Below, in pieces: positions 1 to 8,205 of a stretch of 13,755 nt of DNA. The notes under the pieces are model-generated. The model did not search any database. It saw only the letters and a program-made list of their open reading frames with translations, and was not told where the DNA came from. Both the position numbers and the translations under genes were made by a program. This stretch comes from Chitinophagales bacterium (GTDB taxonomy: Bacteria > Bacteroidota > Bacteroidia > Chitinophagales > Chitinophagaceae): NCBI GenBank assembly GCA_015654495.1, contig JAATGW010000274.1, forward strand, positions 1 through 13,755. The letters are read 5' to 3'. Each line of letters begins with the position of its first letter. Within the stretch, counting starts at the first letter, position 1.

Positions 1-191
1 ATACTAAAATCAATCATGAAAGATTTTTCTAATCTGCTTCCTCCTTGTCACTGGTCTAAATTTTCAAGTTATTTTTCACTAAAACATTAGCGTCGCGCTT
101 ATAGTGAGATTGCTGTTCCCTACTGCCTACTGCCTTCTTTTGCCGGTAAGGGGAGCCGGAAAGCAGGCGGGATAAAGATGAGTTAGAGAAC

Positions 192-408
<217 letters not shown>

Positions 409-477
409 CTTCAAAAACCAGCCTGAATCATAACTGCATTTAATATTATTTTTACCGCCAGAAATTAATCTCTTTCG

Positions 478-2109
478 ATGAAAAGAATACTTATCACGCT
501 TTGTTTTTTTCTAATGATTTGCCAGCAGTTATGTTCACAGAGCTGGATGGACACTTCAATACTTATTCAGTCAATCTTCGCCCGTTATGCACCCGCAAAT
601 CCTGGTTACCAGCTGGCAATTAATCGTAATGGAAAAAATATCTATTCGGTGGCCTGGGGAATGGCCGATCTCGAACATAGGGTCGCGCTCACAACCGAAT
701 CATTGATTGAAGCCGGATCAGTTTCAAAGCAATTTACTGCCGCCTGTATCCTGTTACTTGAACAGGAAGGAAAATTATCATTGAATGACGATGTACATAA
801 ATATATCCCTGAGCTTCCTGACTATGGAGTTCCTATCACATTAAGACATATGATGCAGCATACCAGCGGCATTAAAGACTGGGGAAGCATTGCGGATATT
901 GCGGGATGGCCGCGTTCAACAAAAACATATAGCAATGATGATGCGCTCTACATTATCTGCCGGCAGAAAACATTGAATTTTAAACCCGGTGATGAATATT
1001 TGTACAGTAATTCCAACTACAATCTTTTTGCAATTATTATTCAGCGGGTGAGTGGAAAATCGCTGGCGGAATATTCAAAATTGAAAATATTTGAGCCAGC
1101 CGGAATGAAACATACGGAATGGCGGAATGATTTCAGGAAGATAGTACCGGACAGGGCTATGGCTTATGAAAAATCGGGCAACAATTATCTGACAGATATG
1201 CCCAATGAATATGTGTATGGTAACGGCGGATTACTTACCACCGCCGAGGATCTTGTGCAATGGAACCTTTGGTATAACAGTGGCAGGTTAGGTGGACCGC
1301 AATTGCTCGAACGTCAGTTAACAACAAATCCTTTCAATAATGGCAAACCTGGCAGGTATGCTGCAGGTTTACGTATTGACAGTACAAGGGGATGGAAAAG
1401 GATTACTCATGATGGTGCTACCGCTGGCTACAGAGCGAGTCTTACCTATATTCCTGATGCAGGACTGTCTATTGCCTGGCTGAGTAATACTTCTGAGTTT
1501 GATGCCGGCGCTGATCCCGTTGAGTCGCTGCGGGCTTTATTTCTTGTTAATAAAAATCCGCAGGAACCACCGCTGAAACCTGTTGAATTTACGATCAGTG
1601 AAGAGAAATTAAAGTCTTATACAGGCTGGTACAGCGACGCCCGTAATGGTAATGGAATACAACTGCTCATCCGTGATAGCAAACTGGCCGAGTCCAGGTC
1701 CGGCTATCTGACACCTATAGCCGAAAATACTTTCAGTTTCAGGGGAAGTAAAGTTGAAATGCTTCCCGGAAAAACAAAGCAGCTGCGACTGACTAATTCC
1801 GGTGATACTATTTTATGGCAGGCAGCAGAGCCAGCTATAAGCGATCCCGGGATGCTGAGCAAATATACCGGCGACTATTATTCAGAGGAAGCCGAAACTA
1901 CATTCAGTATTTTGTTGAAGGACGGGAAACTGGTTGCACACCGGAATCCAAAATCTGATTTTATTCTTACAGCTACACATAAGGATGCATTTCTTTTTCC
2001 AGGTGGTGTACTTGTATTCGATCGGGATAAAAAGAATAATATAAAAGGATTTAATATCAATGTCGGCCGCGCCAGAAATGTCTCCTTCACGTTAAACGTT
2101 CAACGTTGA
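478..2109 (+). CDS. Secreted beta-lactamase-family serine hydrolase (PF00144 type)
   Basis: A 543-residue protein with an N-terminal signal peptide (about residues 1-20, hydrophobic LITLCFFLMIC) and a penicillin-binding-protein-like serine hydrolase domain (about 25-355). The three family motifs are visible: SVSK at 81-84 (nucleophile Ser81, Lys84), YSN at 176-178 and HDG at 311-313 in place of KTG. HDG is the usual form in class C-like esterases and peptidases. The C-terminal part (about 365-540) has two related stretches, LKSYTGWYSD near 378 and LSKYTGDYYS near 460, typical of the small beta-barrel domains that follow such enzymes. It probably acts in the periplasm or at the cell surface on an ester or peptide; the substrate cannot be told. 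It starts with ATG just before MKRILITLC. The last residues (LNVQR) and the stop are encoded by a heptamer repeat, so the natural C terminus may have been altered. Confidence 0.9.
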   Translation: MKRILITLCFFLMICQQLCSQSWMDTSILIQSIFARYAPANPGYQLAINRNGKNIYSVAWGMADLEHRVALTTESLIEAGSVSKQFTAACILLLEQEGKLSLNDDVHKYIPELPDYGVPITLRHMMQHTSGIKDWGSIADIAGWPRSTKTYSNDDALYIICRQKTLNFKPGDEYLYSNSNYNLFAIIIQRVSGKSLAEYSKLKIFEPAGMKHTEWRNDFRKIVPDRAMAYEKSGNNYLTDMPNEYVYGNGGLLTTAEDLVQWNLWYNSGRLGGPQLLERQLTTNPFNNGKPGRYAAGLRIDSTRGWKRITHDGATAGYRASLTYIPDAGLSIAWLSNTSEFDAGADPVESLRALFLVNKNPQEPPLKPVEFTISEEKLKSYTGWYSDARNGNGIQLLIRDSKLAESRSGYLTPIAENTFSFRGSKVEMLPGKTKQLRLTNSGDTILWQAAEPAISDPGMLSKYTGDYYSEEAETTFSILLKDGKLVAHRNPKSDFILTATHKDAFLFPGGVLVFDRDKKNNIKGFNINVGRARNVSFTLNVQR

Positions 2110-2125
2110 ACGTTTAACGTTGAAC
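2091..2125. repeat. (GTTNAAC)5 heptamer array between convergent genes, with a 28-bp palindrome
   Basis: Five contiguous heptamers GTTNAAC at 2091-2097, 2098-2104, 2105-2111, 2112-2118 and 2119-2125, with central bases A, C, G, T, G. Each unit is its own reverse complement apart from the centre. Units 1-2 are the exact reverse complement of units 3-4, giving a perfect 28-bp palindrome at 2091-2118. The array holds the stop codons of both flanking convergent genes (TGA 2107-2109 on plus, TAA 2116-2114 on minus). A bidirectional terminator role is plausible because only 4 bp separate the two stops, but there is no U-tract. Confidence 0.9.
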
Positions 2126-3217
2126 TTCGAATTCCCTCAGGTATTTTTTTTTCTCCCGGGTACTAAGCCTTATTTCAACATCGGAGTCAAATAATCGGTT
2201 GAGATTATTTCCGGCGAGGTCTTCCAATCTGGCTTCGATGATGAGTTTATATTTTCCGGTGCGCAATTTTTCTGAGGGGATGAAGGATAACAGCGTTCCT
2301 GATTCATTCGCTTCAAATTTCCCGGAAATAATTTCTCCTGATTCATTTACAATCTGCATTGTATTTTCCGCCAGCACATGATCCATTGGTTCAGAAAAAA
2401 GAATTTTCAATGTTGTTGAATCACCTGAACGGGGAACTTGCAACTGCCATCCGGAGGGATCAGGAGAAATACTATCACGTGCCGAGGTCAGAAAATCCTG
2501 GCTATAGTTAGCTGTTAGGTTTGCTCCTGAAATTCCGCGCCAGGAGGAATCAATTGATAACCGGTATCGCTGAAATGCATGCATTGGCGGGCCGAGCCGG
2601 AGATTGGGTTGCAGGCCTCTTTTTATGCGGCCGGGGTCCATCCATACCGTAAGAATAGTCCGGTCATTATTCCAGAGCTCCGGTTGCAGATCGAGGAACT
2701 CATCTTTTAAAGTGTCAGTTCCGTTCCTGATCAGGTGAATATGCTGCAAGGCTTCGCCTTCCTGCATCGGATGACTGAAAACAAGGGTCCACTTCAAAAG
2801 ATTTTCCGGTAATGTATCCGCATGCGGATATACCGCAACCACGGAAGGCGACTCATTTGTTCCGGCTTGGGGAATACTGAATCTTCCCAGAGAATCACCA
2901 CCGGATTTTACTACATAGGTTAAGCCTCGCGTAAAAGGCACGATCGGCGTGAATTCAATATCGTCTTCTATAGAAACGGCTTCGCCCAGAATTGCGGTTG
3001 GGCTTTGCAGTAAGTGAATGGTCAGTTCGGCCGGCTTTATCCCGGATCCTGAATTCTCCGGTAAATGAATTCTTACCGAAGATGCTTTGCCATTGAACCA
3101 TTGTATTTCAGTTTCAAACGGATCTTTTTTCTGATCAACGCAGGAGGAGATAAAAATGAAAAAGACCAGGCATCGGAAGATCCGGTGACTGGCCTTTTGG
3201 TTGTTGTTCAATTTCAT
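2114..3217 (-). CDS. Lipoprotein with Big_5-type Ig-like domains
   Basis: A 367-residue predicted lipoprotein. Residues 12-25 are hydrophobic and end in the lipobox ISSC, with Cys26 as the lipidated residue. Two stretches have the bacterial Ig-like Big_5 (PF13205) pattern: LVFSHPM at 145-151 and ILFSEPM at 272-278. The second is followed by LEDLAGNNL at 331-339, the typical end of this fold. It is probably anchored to the outer membrane; no enzymatic motif is seen. The ATG is 4 nt after the TGA (3224-3222) of the upstream minus-strand gene once that gene is read through its internal stop, so the two look translationally coupled; no clear Shine-Dalgarno is needed or seen. The last four residues, EVQR (the Glu codon only in its final base), and the TAA stop are read from the GTTNAAC array. 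Confidence 0.8.
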   Translation of the reverse strand: MKLNNNQKASHRIFRCLVFFIFISSCVDQKKDPFETEIQWFNGKASSVRIHLPENSGSGIKPAELTIHLLQSPTAILGEAVSIEDDIEFTPIVPFTRGLTYVVKSGGDSLGRFSIPQAGTNESPSVVAVYPHADTLPENLLKWTLVFSHPMQEGEALQHIHLIRNGTDTLKDEFLDLQPELWNNDRTILTVWMDPGRIKRGLQPNLRLGPPMHAFQRYRLSIDSSWRGISGANLTANYSQDFLTSARDSISPDPSGWQLQVPRSGDSTTLKILFSEPMDHVLAENTMQIVNESGEIISGKFEANESGTLLSFIPSEKLRTGKYKLIIEARLEDLAGNNLNRLFDSDVEIRLSTREKKKYLREFEVQR

Positions 3218-3221
3218 TTTA

Positions 3222-4334
3222 TCAGCTCAGCAGCCATTCGTTCAAAGTAATAAGATCCAGATCGCCATTGGCTTTGCGTTGCAGAACTATCACTTTGCTG
3301 TCGTCTAGTTTGTCGATCTGCAGCATATATACCACGGGCAGGTTTACAAAAGCCACACGAGCCCTTGCAAAACTTTCTTTCACGGGATCGGTACGCGAAC
3401 CGTCCTACGTAGCGATATTGCTGTATTTTACGCGCATGATGGGGCGGTTGCTGTTGGACATCAGCAACACACTATTTCCGTCTTTTGTAATTGTAATCAT
3501 ATCAAGCGGCGAATTGCCTGCACCAAATTCTGCTACAGTACGTCCCTTTACATGTTTACCCGCTTTTAGTTCATCCATGGGGAATAATACAAGGGGAGTG
3601 CAGGTATAACTGGCTACCAGGTATTTTTTCCCGTTAAGTTCTGCTGTTGTAAATGTGCGCACAGGAGCGTTGGTTTCGTATTTACCATGTGCCGCATGAT
3701 AAATTTCAAGAGAGGCCTGGTCCTGTTTATCTGTAAATGGAAAAGATATTTTTCTGAATGAAGAACTGAATTCCTGATTCGAAAGTCCGCTGATCATTAC
3801 ATTGCCATCGGAAAACTGCAGATCAGAAATTGCAGATTCGCGAAGAGAACGACCGCCACGGTCTTTCTGGTCTTCCGCAGGTGCATTGCTTATAGAAGCA
3901 GAACTGAATGAAACATCTTTCAATACAACGGGAGTGATTTTATCTGTTGAAAGCGTAAGTATAACCGGTGTTCCGTCCAGGTACTGAACTGCACAGTATA
4001 TTTTTTTTGAAACGGGGTTAACGGCAATATCCTGGATCTTTATATTTTTTGTTTCTGTTCCAAGCGCAGCGGCAATTTTCTGGTCGAGATTTTTAATTTC
4101 AATGGGCGTAACTGAAGAGGGAGCCGATTTGTCTTTTGTGTCTACCGCAAAAACAGTCGCCGATCGCGAATCACCGATAAATAAAATTCCGTCGGGGCCG
4201 AACGAAATAGCGCTGACAGATTTCAATTCAACCGTGCCTTTATGAAAACCGTAAGGATTATTATTCCTGTAGCCGGCAGCAATCAAAACAACCAATGCGG
4301 CGGTAATTGCCGGTAGATAGATCAGCTTTTTCAT
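3222..4334 (-). pseudogene. Predicted secreted or anchored protein of unknown function, interrupted by in-frame TAG
   Basis: The frame runs from ATG at 4334 to TGA at 3224-3222, which would give 370 codons before the stop, but codon 310 (3407-3405) is TAG. After it the same frame continues for 60 codons with coherent protein sequence (DGSRTDPVKESFARARVAF, then a stretch ending LITLNEWLLS), and the next gene starts 4 nt after its end. The N terminus has one hydrophobic segment (about 4-21), a signal peptide or anchor. Short repeating motifs such as AISFGPDGILFIGDSRSAT and IQDIAVNPVSKKIYCAVQ resemble blades of NHL/YVTN-like beta-propellers, but I do not recognise the family. Without correction the product is a 309-residue truncated protein. 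The stop is a single base away from several sense codons, so a point mutation or a sequencing error both fit. Confidence 0.7.
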
Positions 4335-4398
4335 GATGATATTTTTTAGTGTGGAAGCGATGTTCTCCTAAGTTATTAAAAAAGACGATCTGCTGTTG

Positions 4399-4406
4399 TA
4401 GATTTG
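4399..4406 (+). promoter_or_regulatory. Candidate Bacteroidota -7 box (TAGATTTG)
   Basis: TAGATTTG matches the Bacteroidota sigma-ABfr -7 consensus TAnnTTTG. It lies 17 bp before the ATG at 4424, in the 89-bp space between divergent genes. That would put transcription start only about 12 nt before this ATG and argues against the longer reading frame that opens at 4349. No good -33 TTG element is seen at the usual distance, so the call is tentative. Confidence 0.4.
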
Positions 4407-4423
4407 AAGAAGAAAAGTTGACT

Positions 4424-4852
4424 ATGGAAATTTCAGTCAGACTCAGGATTATTCTAAAAGATGCCATACCCGGGGTTTTGTTTGCACTTCAATCAGGAAG
4501 CGGTTCAGTATATGAAACCATCCAGAAACAATATTCCGGTGAAAAAGACCTGGTGTTTGAAGAGCCGGTGATTGTAAAGCAGGCTGGCGGCGAAGAACCG
4601 GATTTCAAAGGAAAAATTGTGCAGGGTCCAAAAGGTGGCCGGTTTATTTATATTGATATAGGCACATATGCAGGAGATAAAAAGTCGGTATGGGCAAGAC
4701 GGTTGAAAATTCCTCTCACGGGTATTTCAATTGACCCAACGAAGAATAAGCCTGGCGTTTTCGAAACCCATATTCCCGGCAAGGGCAGAGATGCCGGCCC
4801 CAATTGTGGTACGGTGAAACCATTTCCAGGCTGGAAATTCGTGCAGAACTAA
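4424..4852 (+). CDS. DUF5990-like protein of unknown function
   Basis: A 142-residue cytoplasmic protein with no signal peptide or membrane segment. The arrangement (PGVLFALQ at 16-23, DFKGKIVQGPKGGRFIYIDIGTYAG between 60 and 84, then WARRLKIPL at 90-98) resembles my recollection of the DUF5990 family (PF19452), whose function is unknown; the family assignment is from memory. The frame is open from 4349, but I start at 4424 because the extra 25 residues are cysteine- and lysine-rich with no family look and a candidate -7 box lies within that extension. The C-terminal third (KGRDAGPNCGTVKPFPGWKF) is Gly/Pro-rich. It is divergent from the minus-strand gene at 4334. Confidence 0.6.
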   Translation: MEISVRLRIILKDAIPGVLFALQSGSGSVYETIQKQYSGEKDLVFEEPVIVKQAGGEEPDFKGKIVQGPKGGRFIYIDIGTYAGDKKSVWARRLKIPLTGISIDPTKNKPGVFETHIPGKGRDAGPNCGTVKPFPGWKFVQN

Positions 4853-5073
4853 ATTCTGAAAATCAATTTTTTAGATTCGCCTATTGTTAAAAAAATCATA
4901 ATACGGATTTGTTGCTCCTGTTTTTACCGGTGAAATGAATTCCCGGCACAGATTTTTTGTATCTGACAGTATTCCCCGAGAAAGTACGTTTCGAATTGCC
5001 CTTAGGCCATACCGTTAGTTCGGACAGGCATTGGTTTGACACCATCTGAATATCACCATTTATTATTTAAGCC

Positions 5074-5502
5074 ATGACTAATTTAATAGCAGACGTTGAG
5101 ATAAATATAAAATCCCCTGTTGAGAAAGTTTGGGAAGCGCTTACAGATCCGGAGCAGGTTCCTGAATATATGTTTGGGTCAAAAGTGGAGTCTACATGGA
5201 AGGAGGGAGGCAGGATTGTTTGGAAAGGCAACTGGAAAGGCCGTGCTTACCGTGATAAAGGAGTGATCGTGCAGATGAAGCCGGGAAAGGTTTTACAATA
5301 CACTCATTATAGTCCGCTTTCAGGTTTACCGGATACGCCTGAAAACTATCATGTTGTTACAATTGAGCTTTCTGAAAAAGATGGGGGCACTTTTGTAAGA
5401 CTCACACAGGATAATAATGCGGATCTGGAATCCAGAGATCATTCTGAAAAAAACTGGGCGATAATGCTTGAAGAACTTAAAAAGCATGTGGAAGGATCAT
5501 AA
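5074..5502 (+). CDS. SRPBCC (AHSA1/START-like) domain protein
   Basis: A 142-residue single-domain protein of the SRPBCC fold, AHSA1-like branch. Visible signatures are the N-terminal strand IADVEINIKSPVEKVWEALTD (5-25), the glycine-rich turn WKEGGRIVWKGNWKG (42-56) and the C-terminal helix KNWAIMLEELKKHVEG (126-141). Members bind small hydrophobic ligands or act as accessory stress proteins; the ligand cannot be predicted from sequence. It has no signal peptide, so it is cytoplasmic. It stands alone, with 221 bp before it and 362 bp after it. The 221-bp upstream spacer (4853-5073) shows no gene and no convincing promoter match. The start is the first ATG before the conserved strand. Confidence 0.85.
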   Translation: MTNLIADVEINIKSPVEKVWEALTDPEQVPEYMFGSKVESTWKEGGRIVWKGNWKGRAYRDKGVIVQMKPGKVLQYTHYSPLSGLPDTPENYHVVTIELSEKDGGTFVRLTQDNNADLESRDHSEKNWAIMLEELKKHVEGS

Positions 5503-5864
5503 TCCTGGAACCTTACCAGCCCATCCTCTTCAATTTTCACCTTCACTGGAACGATTTTCAACTTCACCATTTTCTAAAAATCAACTCTTTTTTTTCACCG
5601 AAGAAAATAAGAATATTACAAATACTGCAGTAACAGAACTGGAAACGGCGATCGGCTTTAATTCGACCTCAAAAATTCCAGGCGGGGGCATTCCTACTTT
5701 AAATCAACTTTTTTGTTTCCGTTTATAGAATTATATTTGATTGACTGCTAAAACAGCTAAAAGCCAACGAGCCTGCCATCTGAATTGTGCTCATGAACCG
5801 AATCAGCCGGTATTCCGGACCGGTATTATCGAAACTAACACATTTCAATTTAATTCATAAGATT
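5503..5864. other. Non-coding spacer before the aminotransferase operon
   Basis: No credible gene in 362 bp. Reading frames that cross it (for example 5468-5728 plus) have no family resemblance and start inside the preceding gene. Contents seen: a 13-bp imperfect direct repeat TTTTCACCTTCAC / TTTTCAACTTCAC (5534-5546, 5555-5567; one mismatch), an eight-T run near 5587-5594, and a candidate -7 box at 5732-5739. The frame of the next gene opens at GTG 5787, but the region 5787-5864 is better read as leader. Confidence 0.6.
5732..5739 (+). promoter_or_regulatory. Candidate Bacteroidota promoter -7 box (TATATTTG)
   Basis: TATATTTG is a full match to the TAnnTTTG -7 consensus. A TTTTG at 5711-5715 could be the -33 element, although the 16-nt spacing is a few bases shorter than usual. 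It would drive the aminotransferase-permease run with a leader of roughly 120 nt to the ATG at 5865. Confidence 0.45.
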
Positions 5865-7040
5865 ATGAATCGCCGCAAACTCCTTCAATCAGGCCTTTTA
5901 TCCCTGGGTGCATTAACCGCTTTTCCGCACATCAGCATCGGTGCTTTCGCTGACAAGCCACTTGAACTGGACAGTGATGGAAATATTTTCCGTAGTCCGA
6001 TGGTCAGAGAAGTTCTGCCTGGTTTCAGGATGGACCCACCTGCTTTACTTGCAAAGCTTAATGCAAATGAAAATCCTTACGGACCATCTGAGCTGGCCCA
6101 AAAGGCTGTTAATGAATCTGTAGTTCGCGGCAACCGGTATGCCTGGAAAGAGCTTTTTGATCTGATTGGCAAAATAGCTGCCAAAGAAGGAGTTCCGCCA
6201 AATCATATAATGATGGGACCAGGATCATCAGATCTTCTGGAAAAAGTGGCCATCATCAGTTTTATGAAAGGAGGGAATATTGTTTCTGCTGATCCGACAT
6301 ACATGTCTTTGATCAGTGTGTCTAAAGCAACCGGCGCAACCTGGAAAGCTATTCCATGTAAAGATGACTGGTCCCATGATCTGAAAGCAATGGAAGCAGC
6401 TGTCGATTCCAATACAAAACTCGTTTATATCTGTAACCCGAATAACCCTACCGGAGCAGTCACTTCCGGAACAGAACTGATTGATTTCTGTTCGAGGGTT
6501 TCTGACAAGGTTCCCATCTTTATTGATGAAGCCTATATGGAACTGGCCGGAGGTTCTGACACGCATTCAATGGTTGGCTTACTCAAACAGAAAAAGAATA
6601 TAATAATTGCACGCACATTCTCCAAGGTAATGGGCCTGGCAGGTATCCGTGTTGGTTATATTGTAGCTCAACCGGAATATATCCAGAAAATAGACCAGAT
6701 TACCCGCGGCGGAATGGGTATTGCCTATACTTCCATTTTTGCGGCCACTGCCAGTATGGATGACCACGCCTTTCAGCAGATGACAATCGAAAGAAATAAT
6801 GATGTAAAGAAATTTCTTTGCGGTCATCTTGATAAAATGGGCTATAACTATATTCCATCTTATGCCAATTTTGTTCTTTTCCCGATTACAATTCCCGGTA
6901 AAAAATTCCTTTCAGATATGGAATCAAAAGGTGTTGGGGTAAGGGTTTTCCAGGTGAAAAGCAAAACCTGGTGTCGGGTGAGTATGGGTACCATGGATGA
7001 AATGCAACTCTTTGTGAACACACTGCAAAACATGAGCTGA
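5865..7040 (+). CDS. Tat-exported PLP aminotransferase, histidinol-phosphate-aminotransferase-like
   Basis: A 391-residue fold-type I PLP enzyme. Catalytic features are LNANENPYGPSE near the start of the domain, CNPNNPTG at 190-197, DEAY at 221-224 and TFSKVMGLAGIRVGY with the PLP-binding Lys254, followed by the arginine-containing C-terminal motif. This is the HisC-like set. Unlike biosynthetic HisC it begins MNRRKLLQSGLLSLGAL, a twin-arginine (Tat) signal with a hydrophobic core and a likely cleavage site near GAFA. Tat export fits a protein that folds around its cofactor in the cytoplasm. I start at ATG 5865 rather than GTG 5787 or ATG 5793 because the longer forms add about 25 residues ahead of the RR motif. 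The permease gene follows after 23 bp, suggesting an operon. Substrate unknown; a histidine-biosynthesis role is unlikely for an exported enzyme. Confidence 0.85.
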   Translation: MNRRKLLQSGLLSLGALTAFPHISIGAFADKPLELDSDGNIFRSPMVREVLPGFRMDPPALLAKLNANENPYGPSELAQKAVNESVVRGNRYAWKELFDLIGKIAAKEGVPPNHIMMGPGSSDLLEKVAIISFMKGGNIVSADPTYMSLISVSKATGATWKAIPCKDDWSHDLKAMEAAVDSNTKLVYICNPNNPTGAVTSGTELIDFCSRVSDKVPIFIDEAYMELAGGSDTHSMVGLLKQKKNIIIARTFSKVMGLAGIRVGYIVAQPEYIQKIDQITRGGMGIAYTSIFAATASMDDHAFQQMTIERNNDVKKFLCGHLDKMGYNYIPSYANFVLFPITIPGKKFLSDMESKGVGVRVFQVKSKTWCRVSMGTMDEMQLFVNTLQNMS

Positions 7041-7063
7041 GGCAGTAAATCACCCGATCTTTC

Positions 7064-8164
7064 ATGAGTATTGCCCTTCAGAAAACAGTTACGCTGTTAC
7101 TACTGATATTCCTTGGAGTTTTGCTGAGAAGCCGTTTTAAACACGCGTCAGCCCTTACGGGTATCAAGGAGATCATACTGTCAATTGCTCTTCCGTCAAC
7201 CATTTTCATTGCTTTGATGAAAGTTCAGATGGATTCGTCGATGGTGATTGTTCCTTTAATGACATTGCTTTTTAACCTCCTTCTTTTCTTTTCAGTACCA
7301 TTATTTTTCCCCTTATTCGGACTCGAAAAATCAAGCCCTACCGGAAGAACGCTGATGATGCTGATTCCGTCACTTGCTCCCGGACTTTCCTGTTTTCCTT
7401 TTGTTGCCGAATTTCTCGGCGGTGAAAGTCTGGCCATGGCCGCTTTGGCCGATGTAGGAAATAAATTTTTTGTACTCATTTTTTTGTACATCGTTGCACT
7501 TAATATGTTTCTTGCTAATGGTGCGGATGAAAAGGTGAATTTTTCTTCAAAACTAAAAACACTGGCCTCTAATATGTTTAAGGAGCCGGTGAATGTGCTG
7601 ATACTGATTGCGATCCTTCTTCTTGCGATGGGGTTGAATTATACCACTTTGCCTGCAGTGCTTACTGATCTTATGGACAAAACAAGTGCGATGATGACGC
7701 CCCTGGTTTTGATTTTTATCGGGCTCGCAGTACAGTGGAAAGAGAGTCGTAAAAAACTCGTGGTTTCCGTTTTATTTTTAAGAGCAGGAATTACCCTGTT
7801 AATCAGTGGAGCCTGCATCGCGATATTTCATATAAGTCAGCCACATCTTGCCCTGCTGACAGTTGTACTTCCTTTGAGTTCGGCAAGCTTCTGGCCGCTT
7901 GCACATATTTCAGCTTTTAACGACCGTGAAGATCAGCGCGGCCTTAGCCGGGAACGACGCAGTTTTGATCTTGAACTTGCGGTTTTGATACTTTCCTTTT
8001 CACTGCCTTTTTCCACTGTTCTTATACTCGGCATACTGTCGGCAGGAGAATTTTTTGCACATCCGCTGATTCTCTTTGTAAGCGGAATCGGTTTTATTTT
8101 CGCAGGTGCAATTCCATTTATCCGCAGCTACAGTCATAAATTTTCACGATCAATGCGGCTTTGA
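7064..8164 (+). CDS. AEC-family (auxin efflux carrier-like) permease
   Basis: A 366-residue integral inner-membrane protein with about nine or ten hydrophobic segments, for example 8-22, 35-52, 60-80, 180-195, 215-225, 240-258, 265-285, 308-330 and 335-352. The two-half arrangement, the SIALPSTIFIAL helix after an N-terminal helix and the polar central loop (about 155-175) suit the AEC/BART superfamily (PF03547), whose members transport organic or amino acid anions. The assignment rests on overall pattern, not a diagnostic motif. An Arg/Asp/Glu-rich loop (NDREDQRGLSRERRS, about 286-300) is an unusual cytoplasmic insertion. It follows the exported aminotransferase by 23 bp and its stop lies 41 bp before the acetyltransferase ATG, so it is probably mid-operon. 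The substrate may be related to the aminotransferase, which is inference. Confidence 0.65.
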   Translation: MSIALQKTVTLLLLIFLGVLLRSRFKHASALTGIKEIILSIALPSTIFIALMKVQMDSSMVIVPLMTLLFNLLLFFSVPLFFPLFGLEKSSPTGRTLMMLIPSLAPGLSCFPFVAEFLGGESLAMAALADVGNKFFVLIFLYIVALNMFLANGADEKVNFSSKLKTLASNMFKEPVNVLILIAILLLAMGLNYTTLPAVLTDLMDKTSAMMTPLVLIFIGLAVQWKESRKKLVVSVLFLRAGITLLISGACIAIFHISQPHLALLTVVLPLSSASFWPLAHISAFNDREDQRGLSRERRSFDLELAVLILSFSLPFSTVLILGILSAGEFFAHPLILFVSGIGFIFAGAIPFIRSYSHKFSRSMRL

Positions 8165-8205
8165 TTTTTCAGCGATTGCATTTTCAAATACTTTCAAAAA
8201 AAGGA

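Noticed and set aside
16..90. A 24-codon ORF at the left edge
   Set aside because: It has no ribosome binding site, no family resemblance and lies beside repeat sequence.
3268..3609. 113-residue plus-strand ORF
   Set aside because: It is the antisense shadow of the minus-strand gene at 3222-4334, whose codons continue through the internal stop with coherent protein sequence.
5493..5506. Small hairpin AGGAT-CATA-ATCCT at the end of the SRPBCC gene as a terminator
   Set aside because: The stem is only 5 bp with no U-run and overlaps the stop codon; too weak to call.
7225..7491. Antisense ORF inside the permease gene, and similar ones elsewhere (6203-6566, 6579-6827, 8309-8578, 8641-9060)
   Set aside because: All lie opposite well-supported genes and lack any family resemblance.
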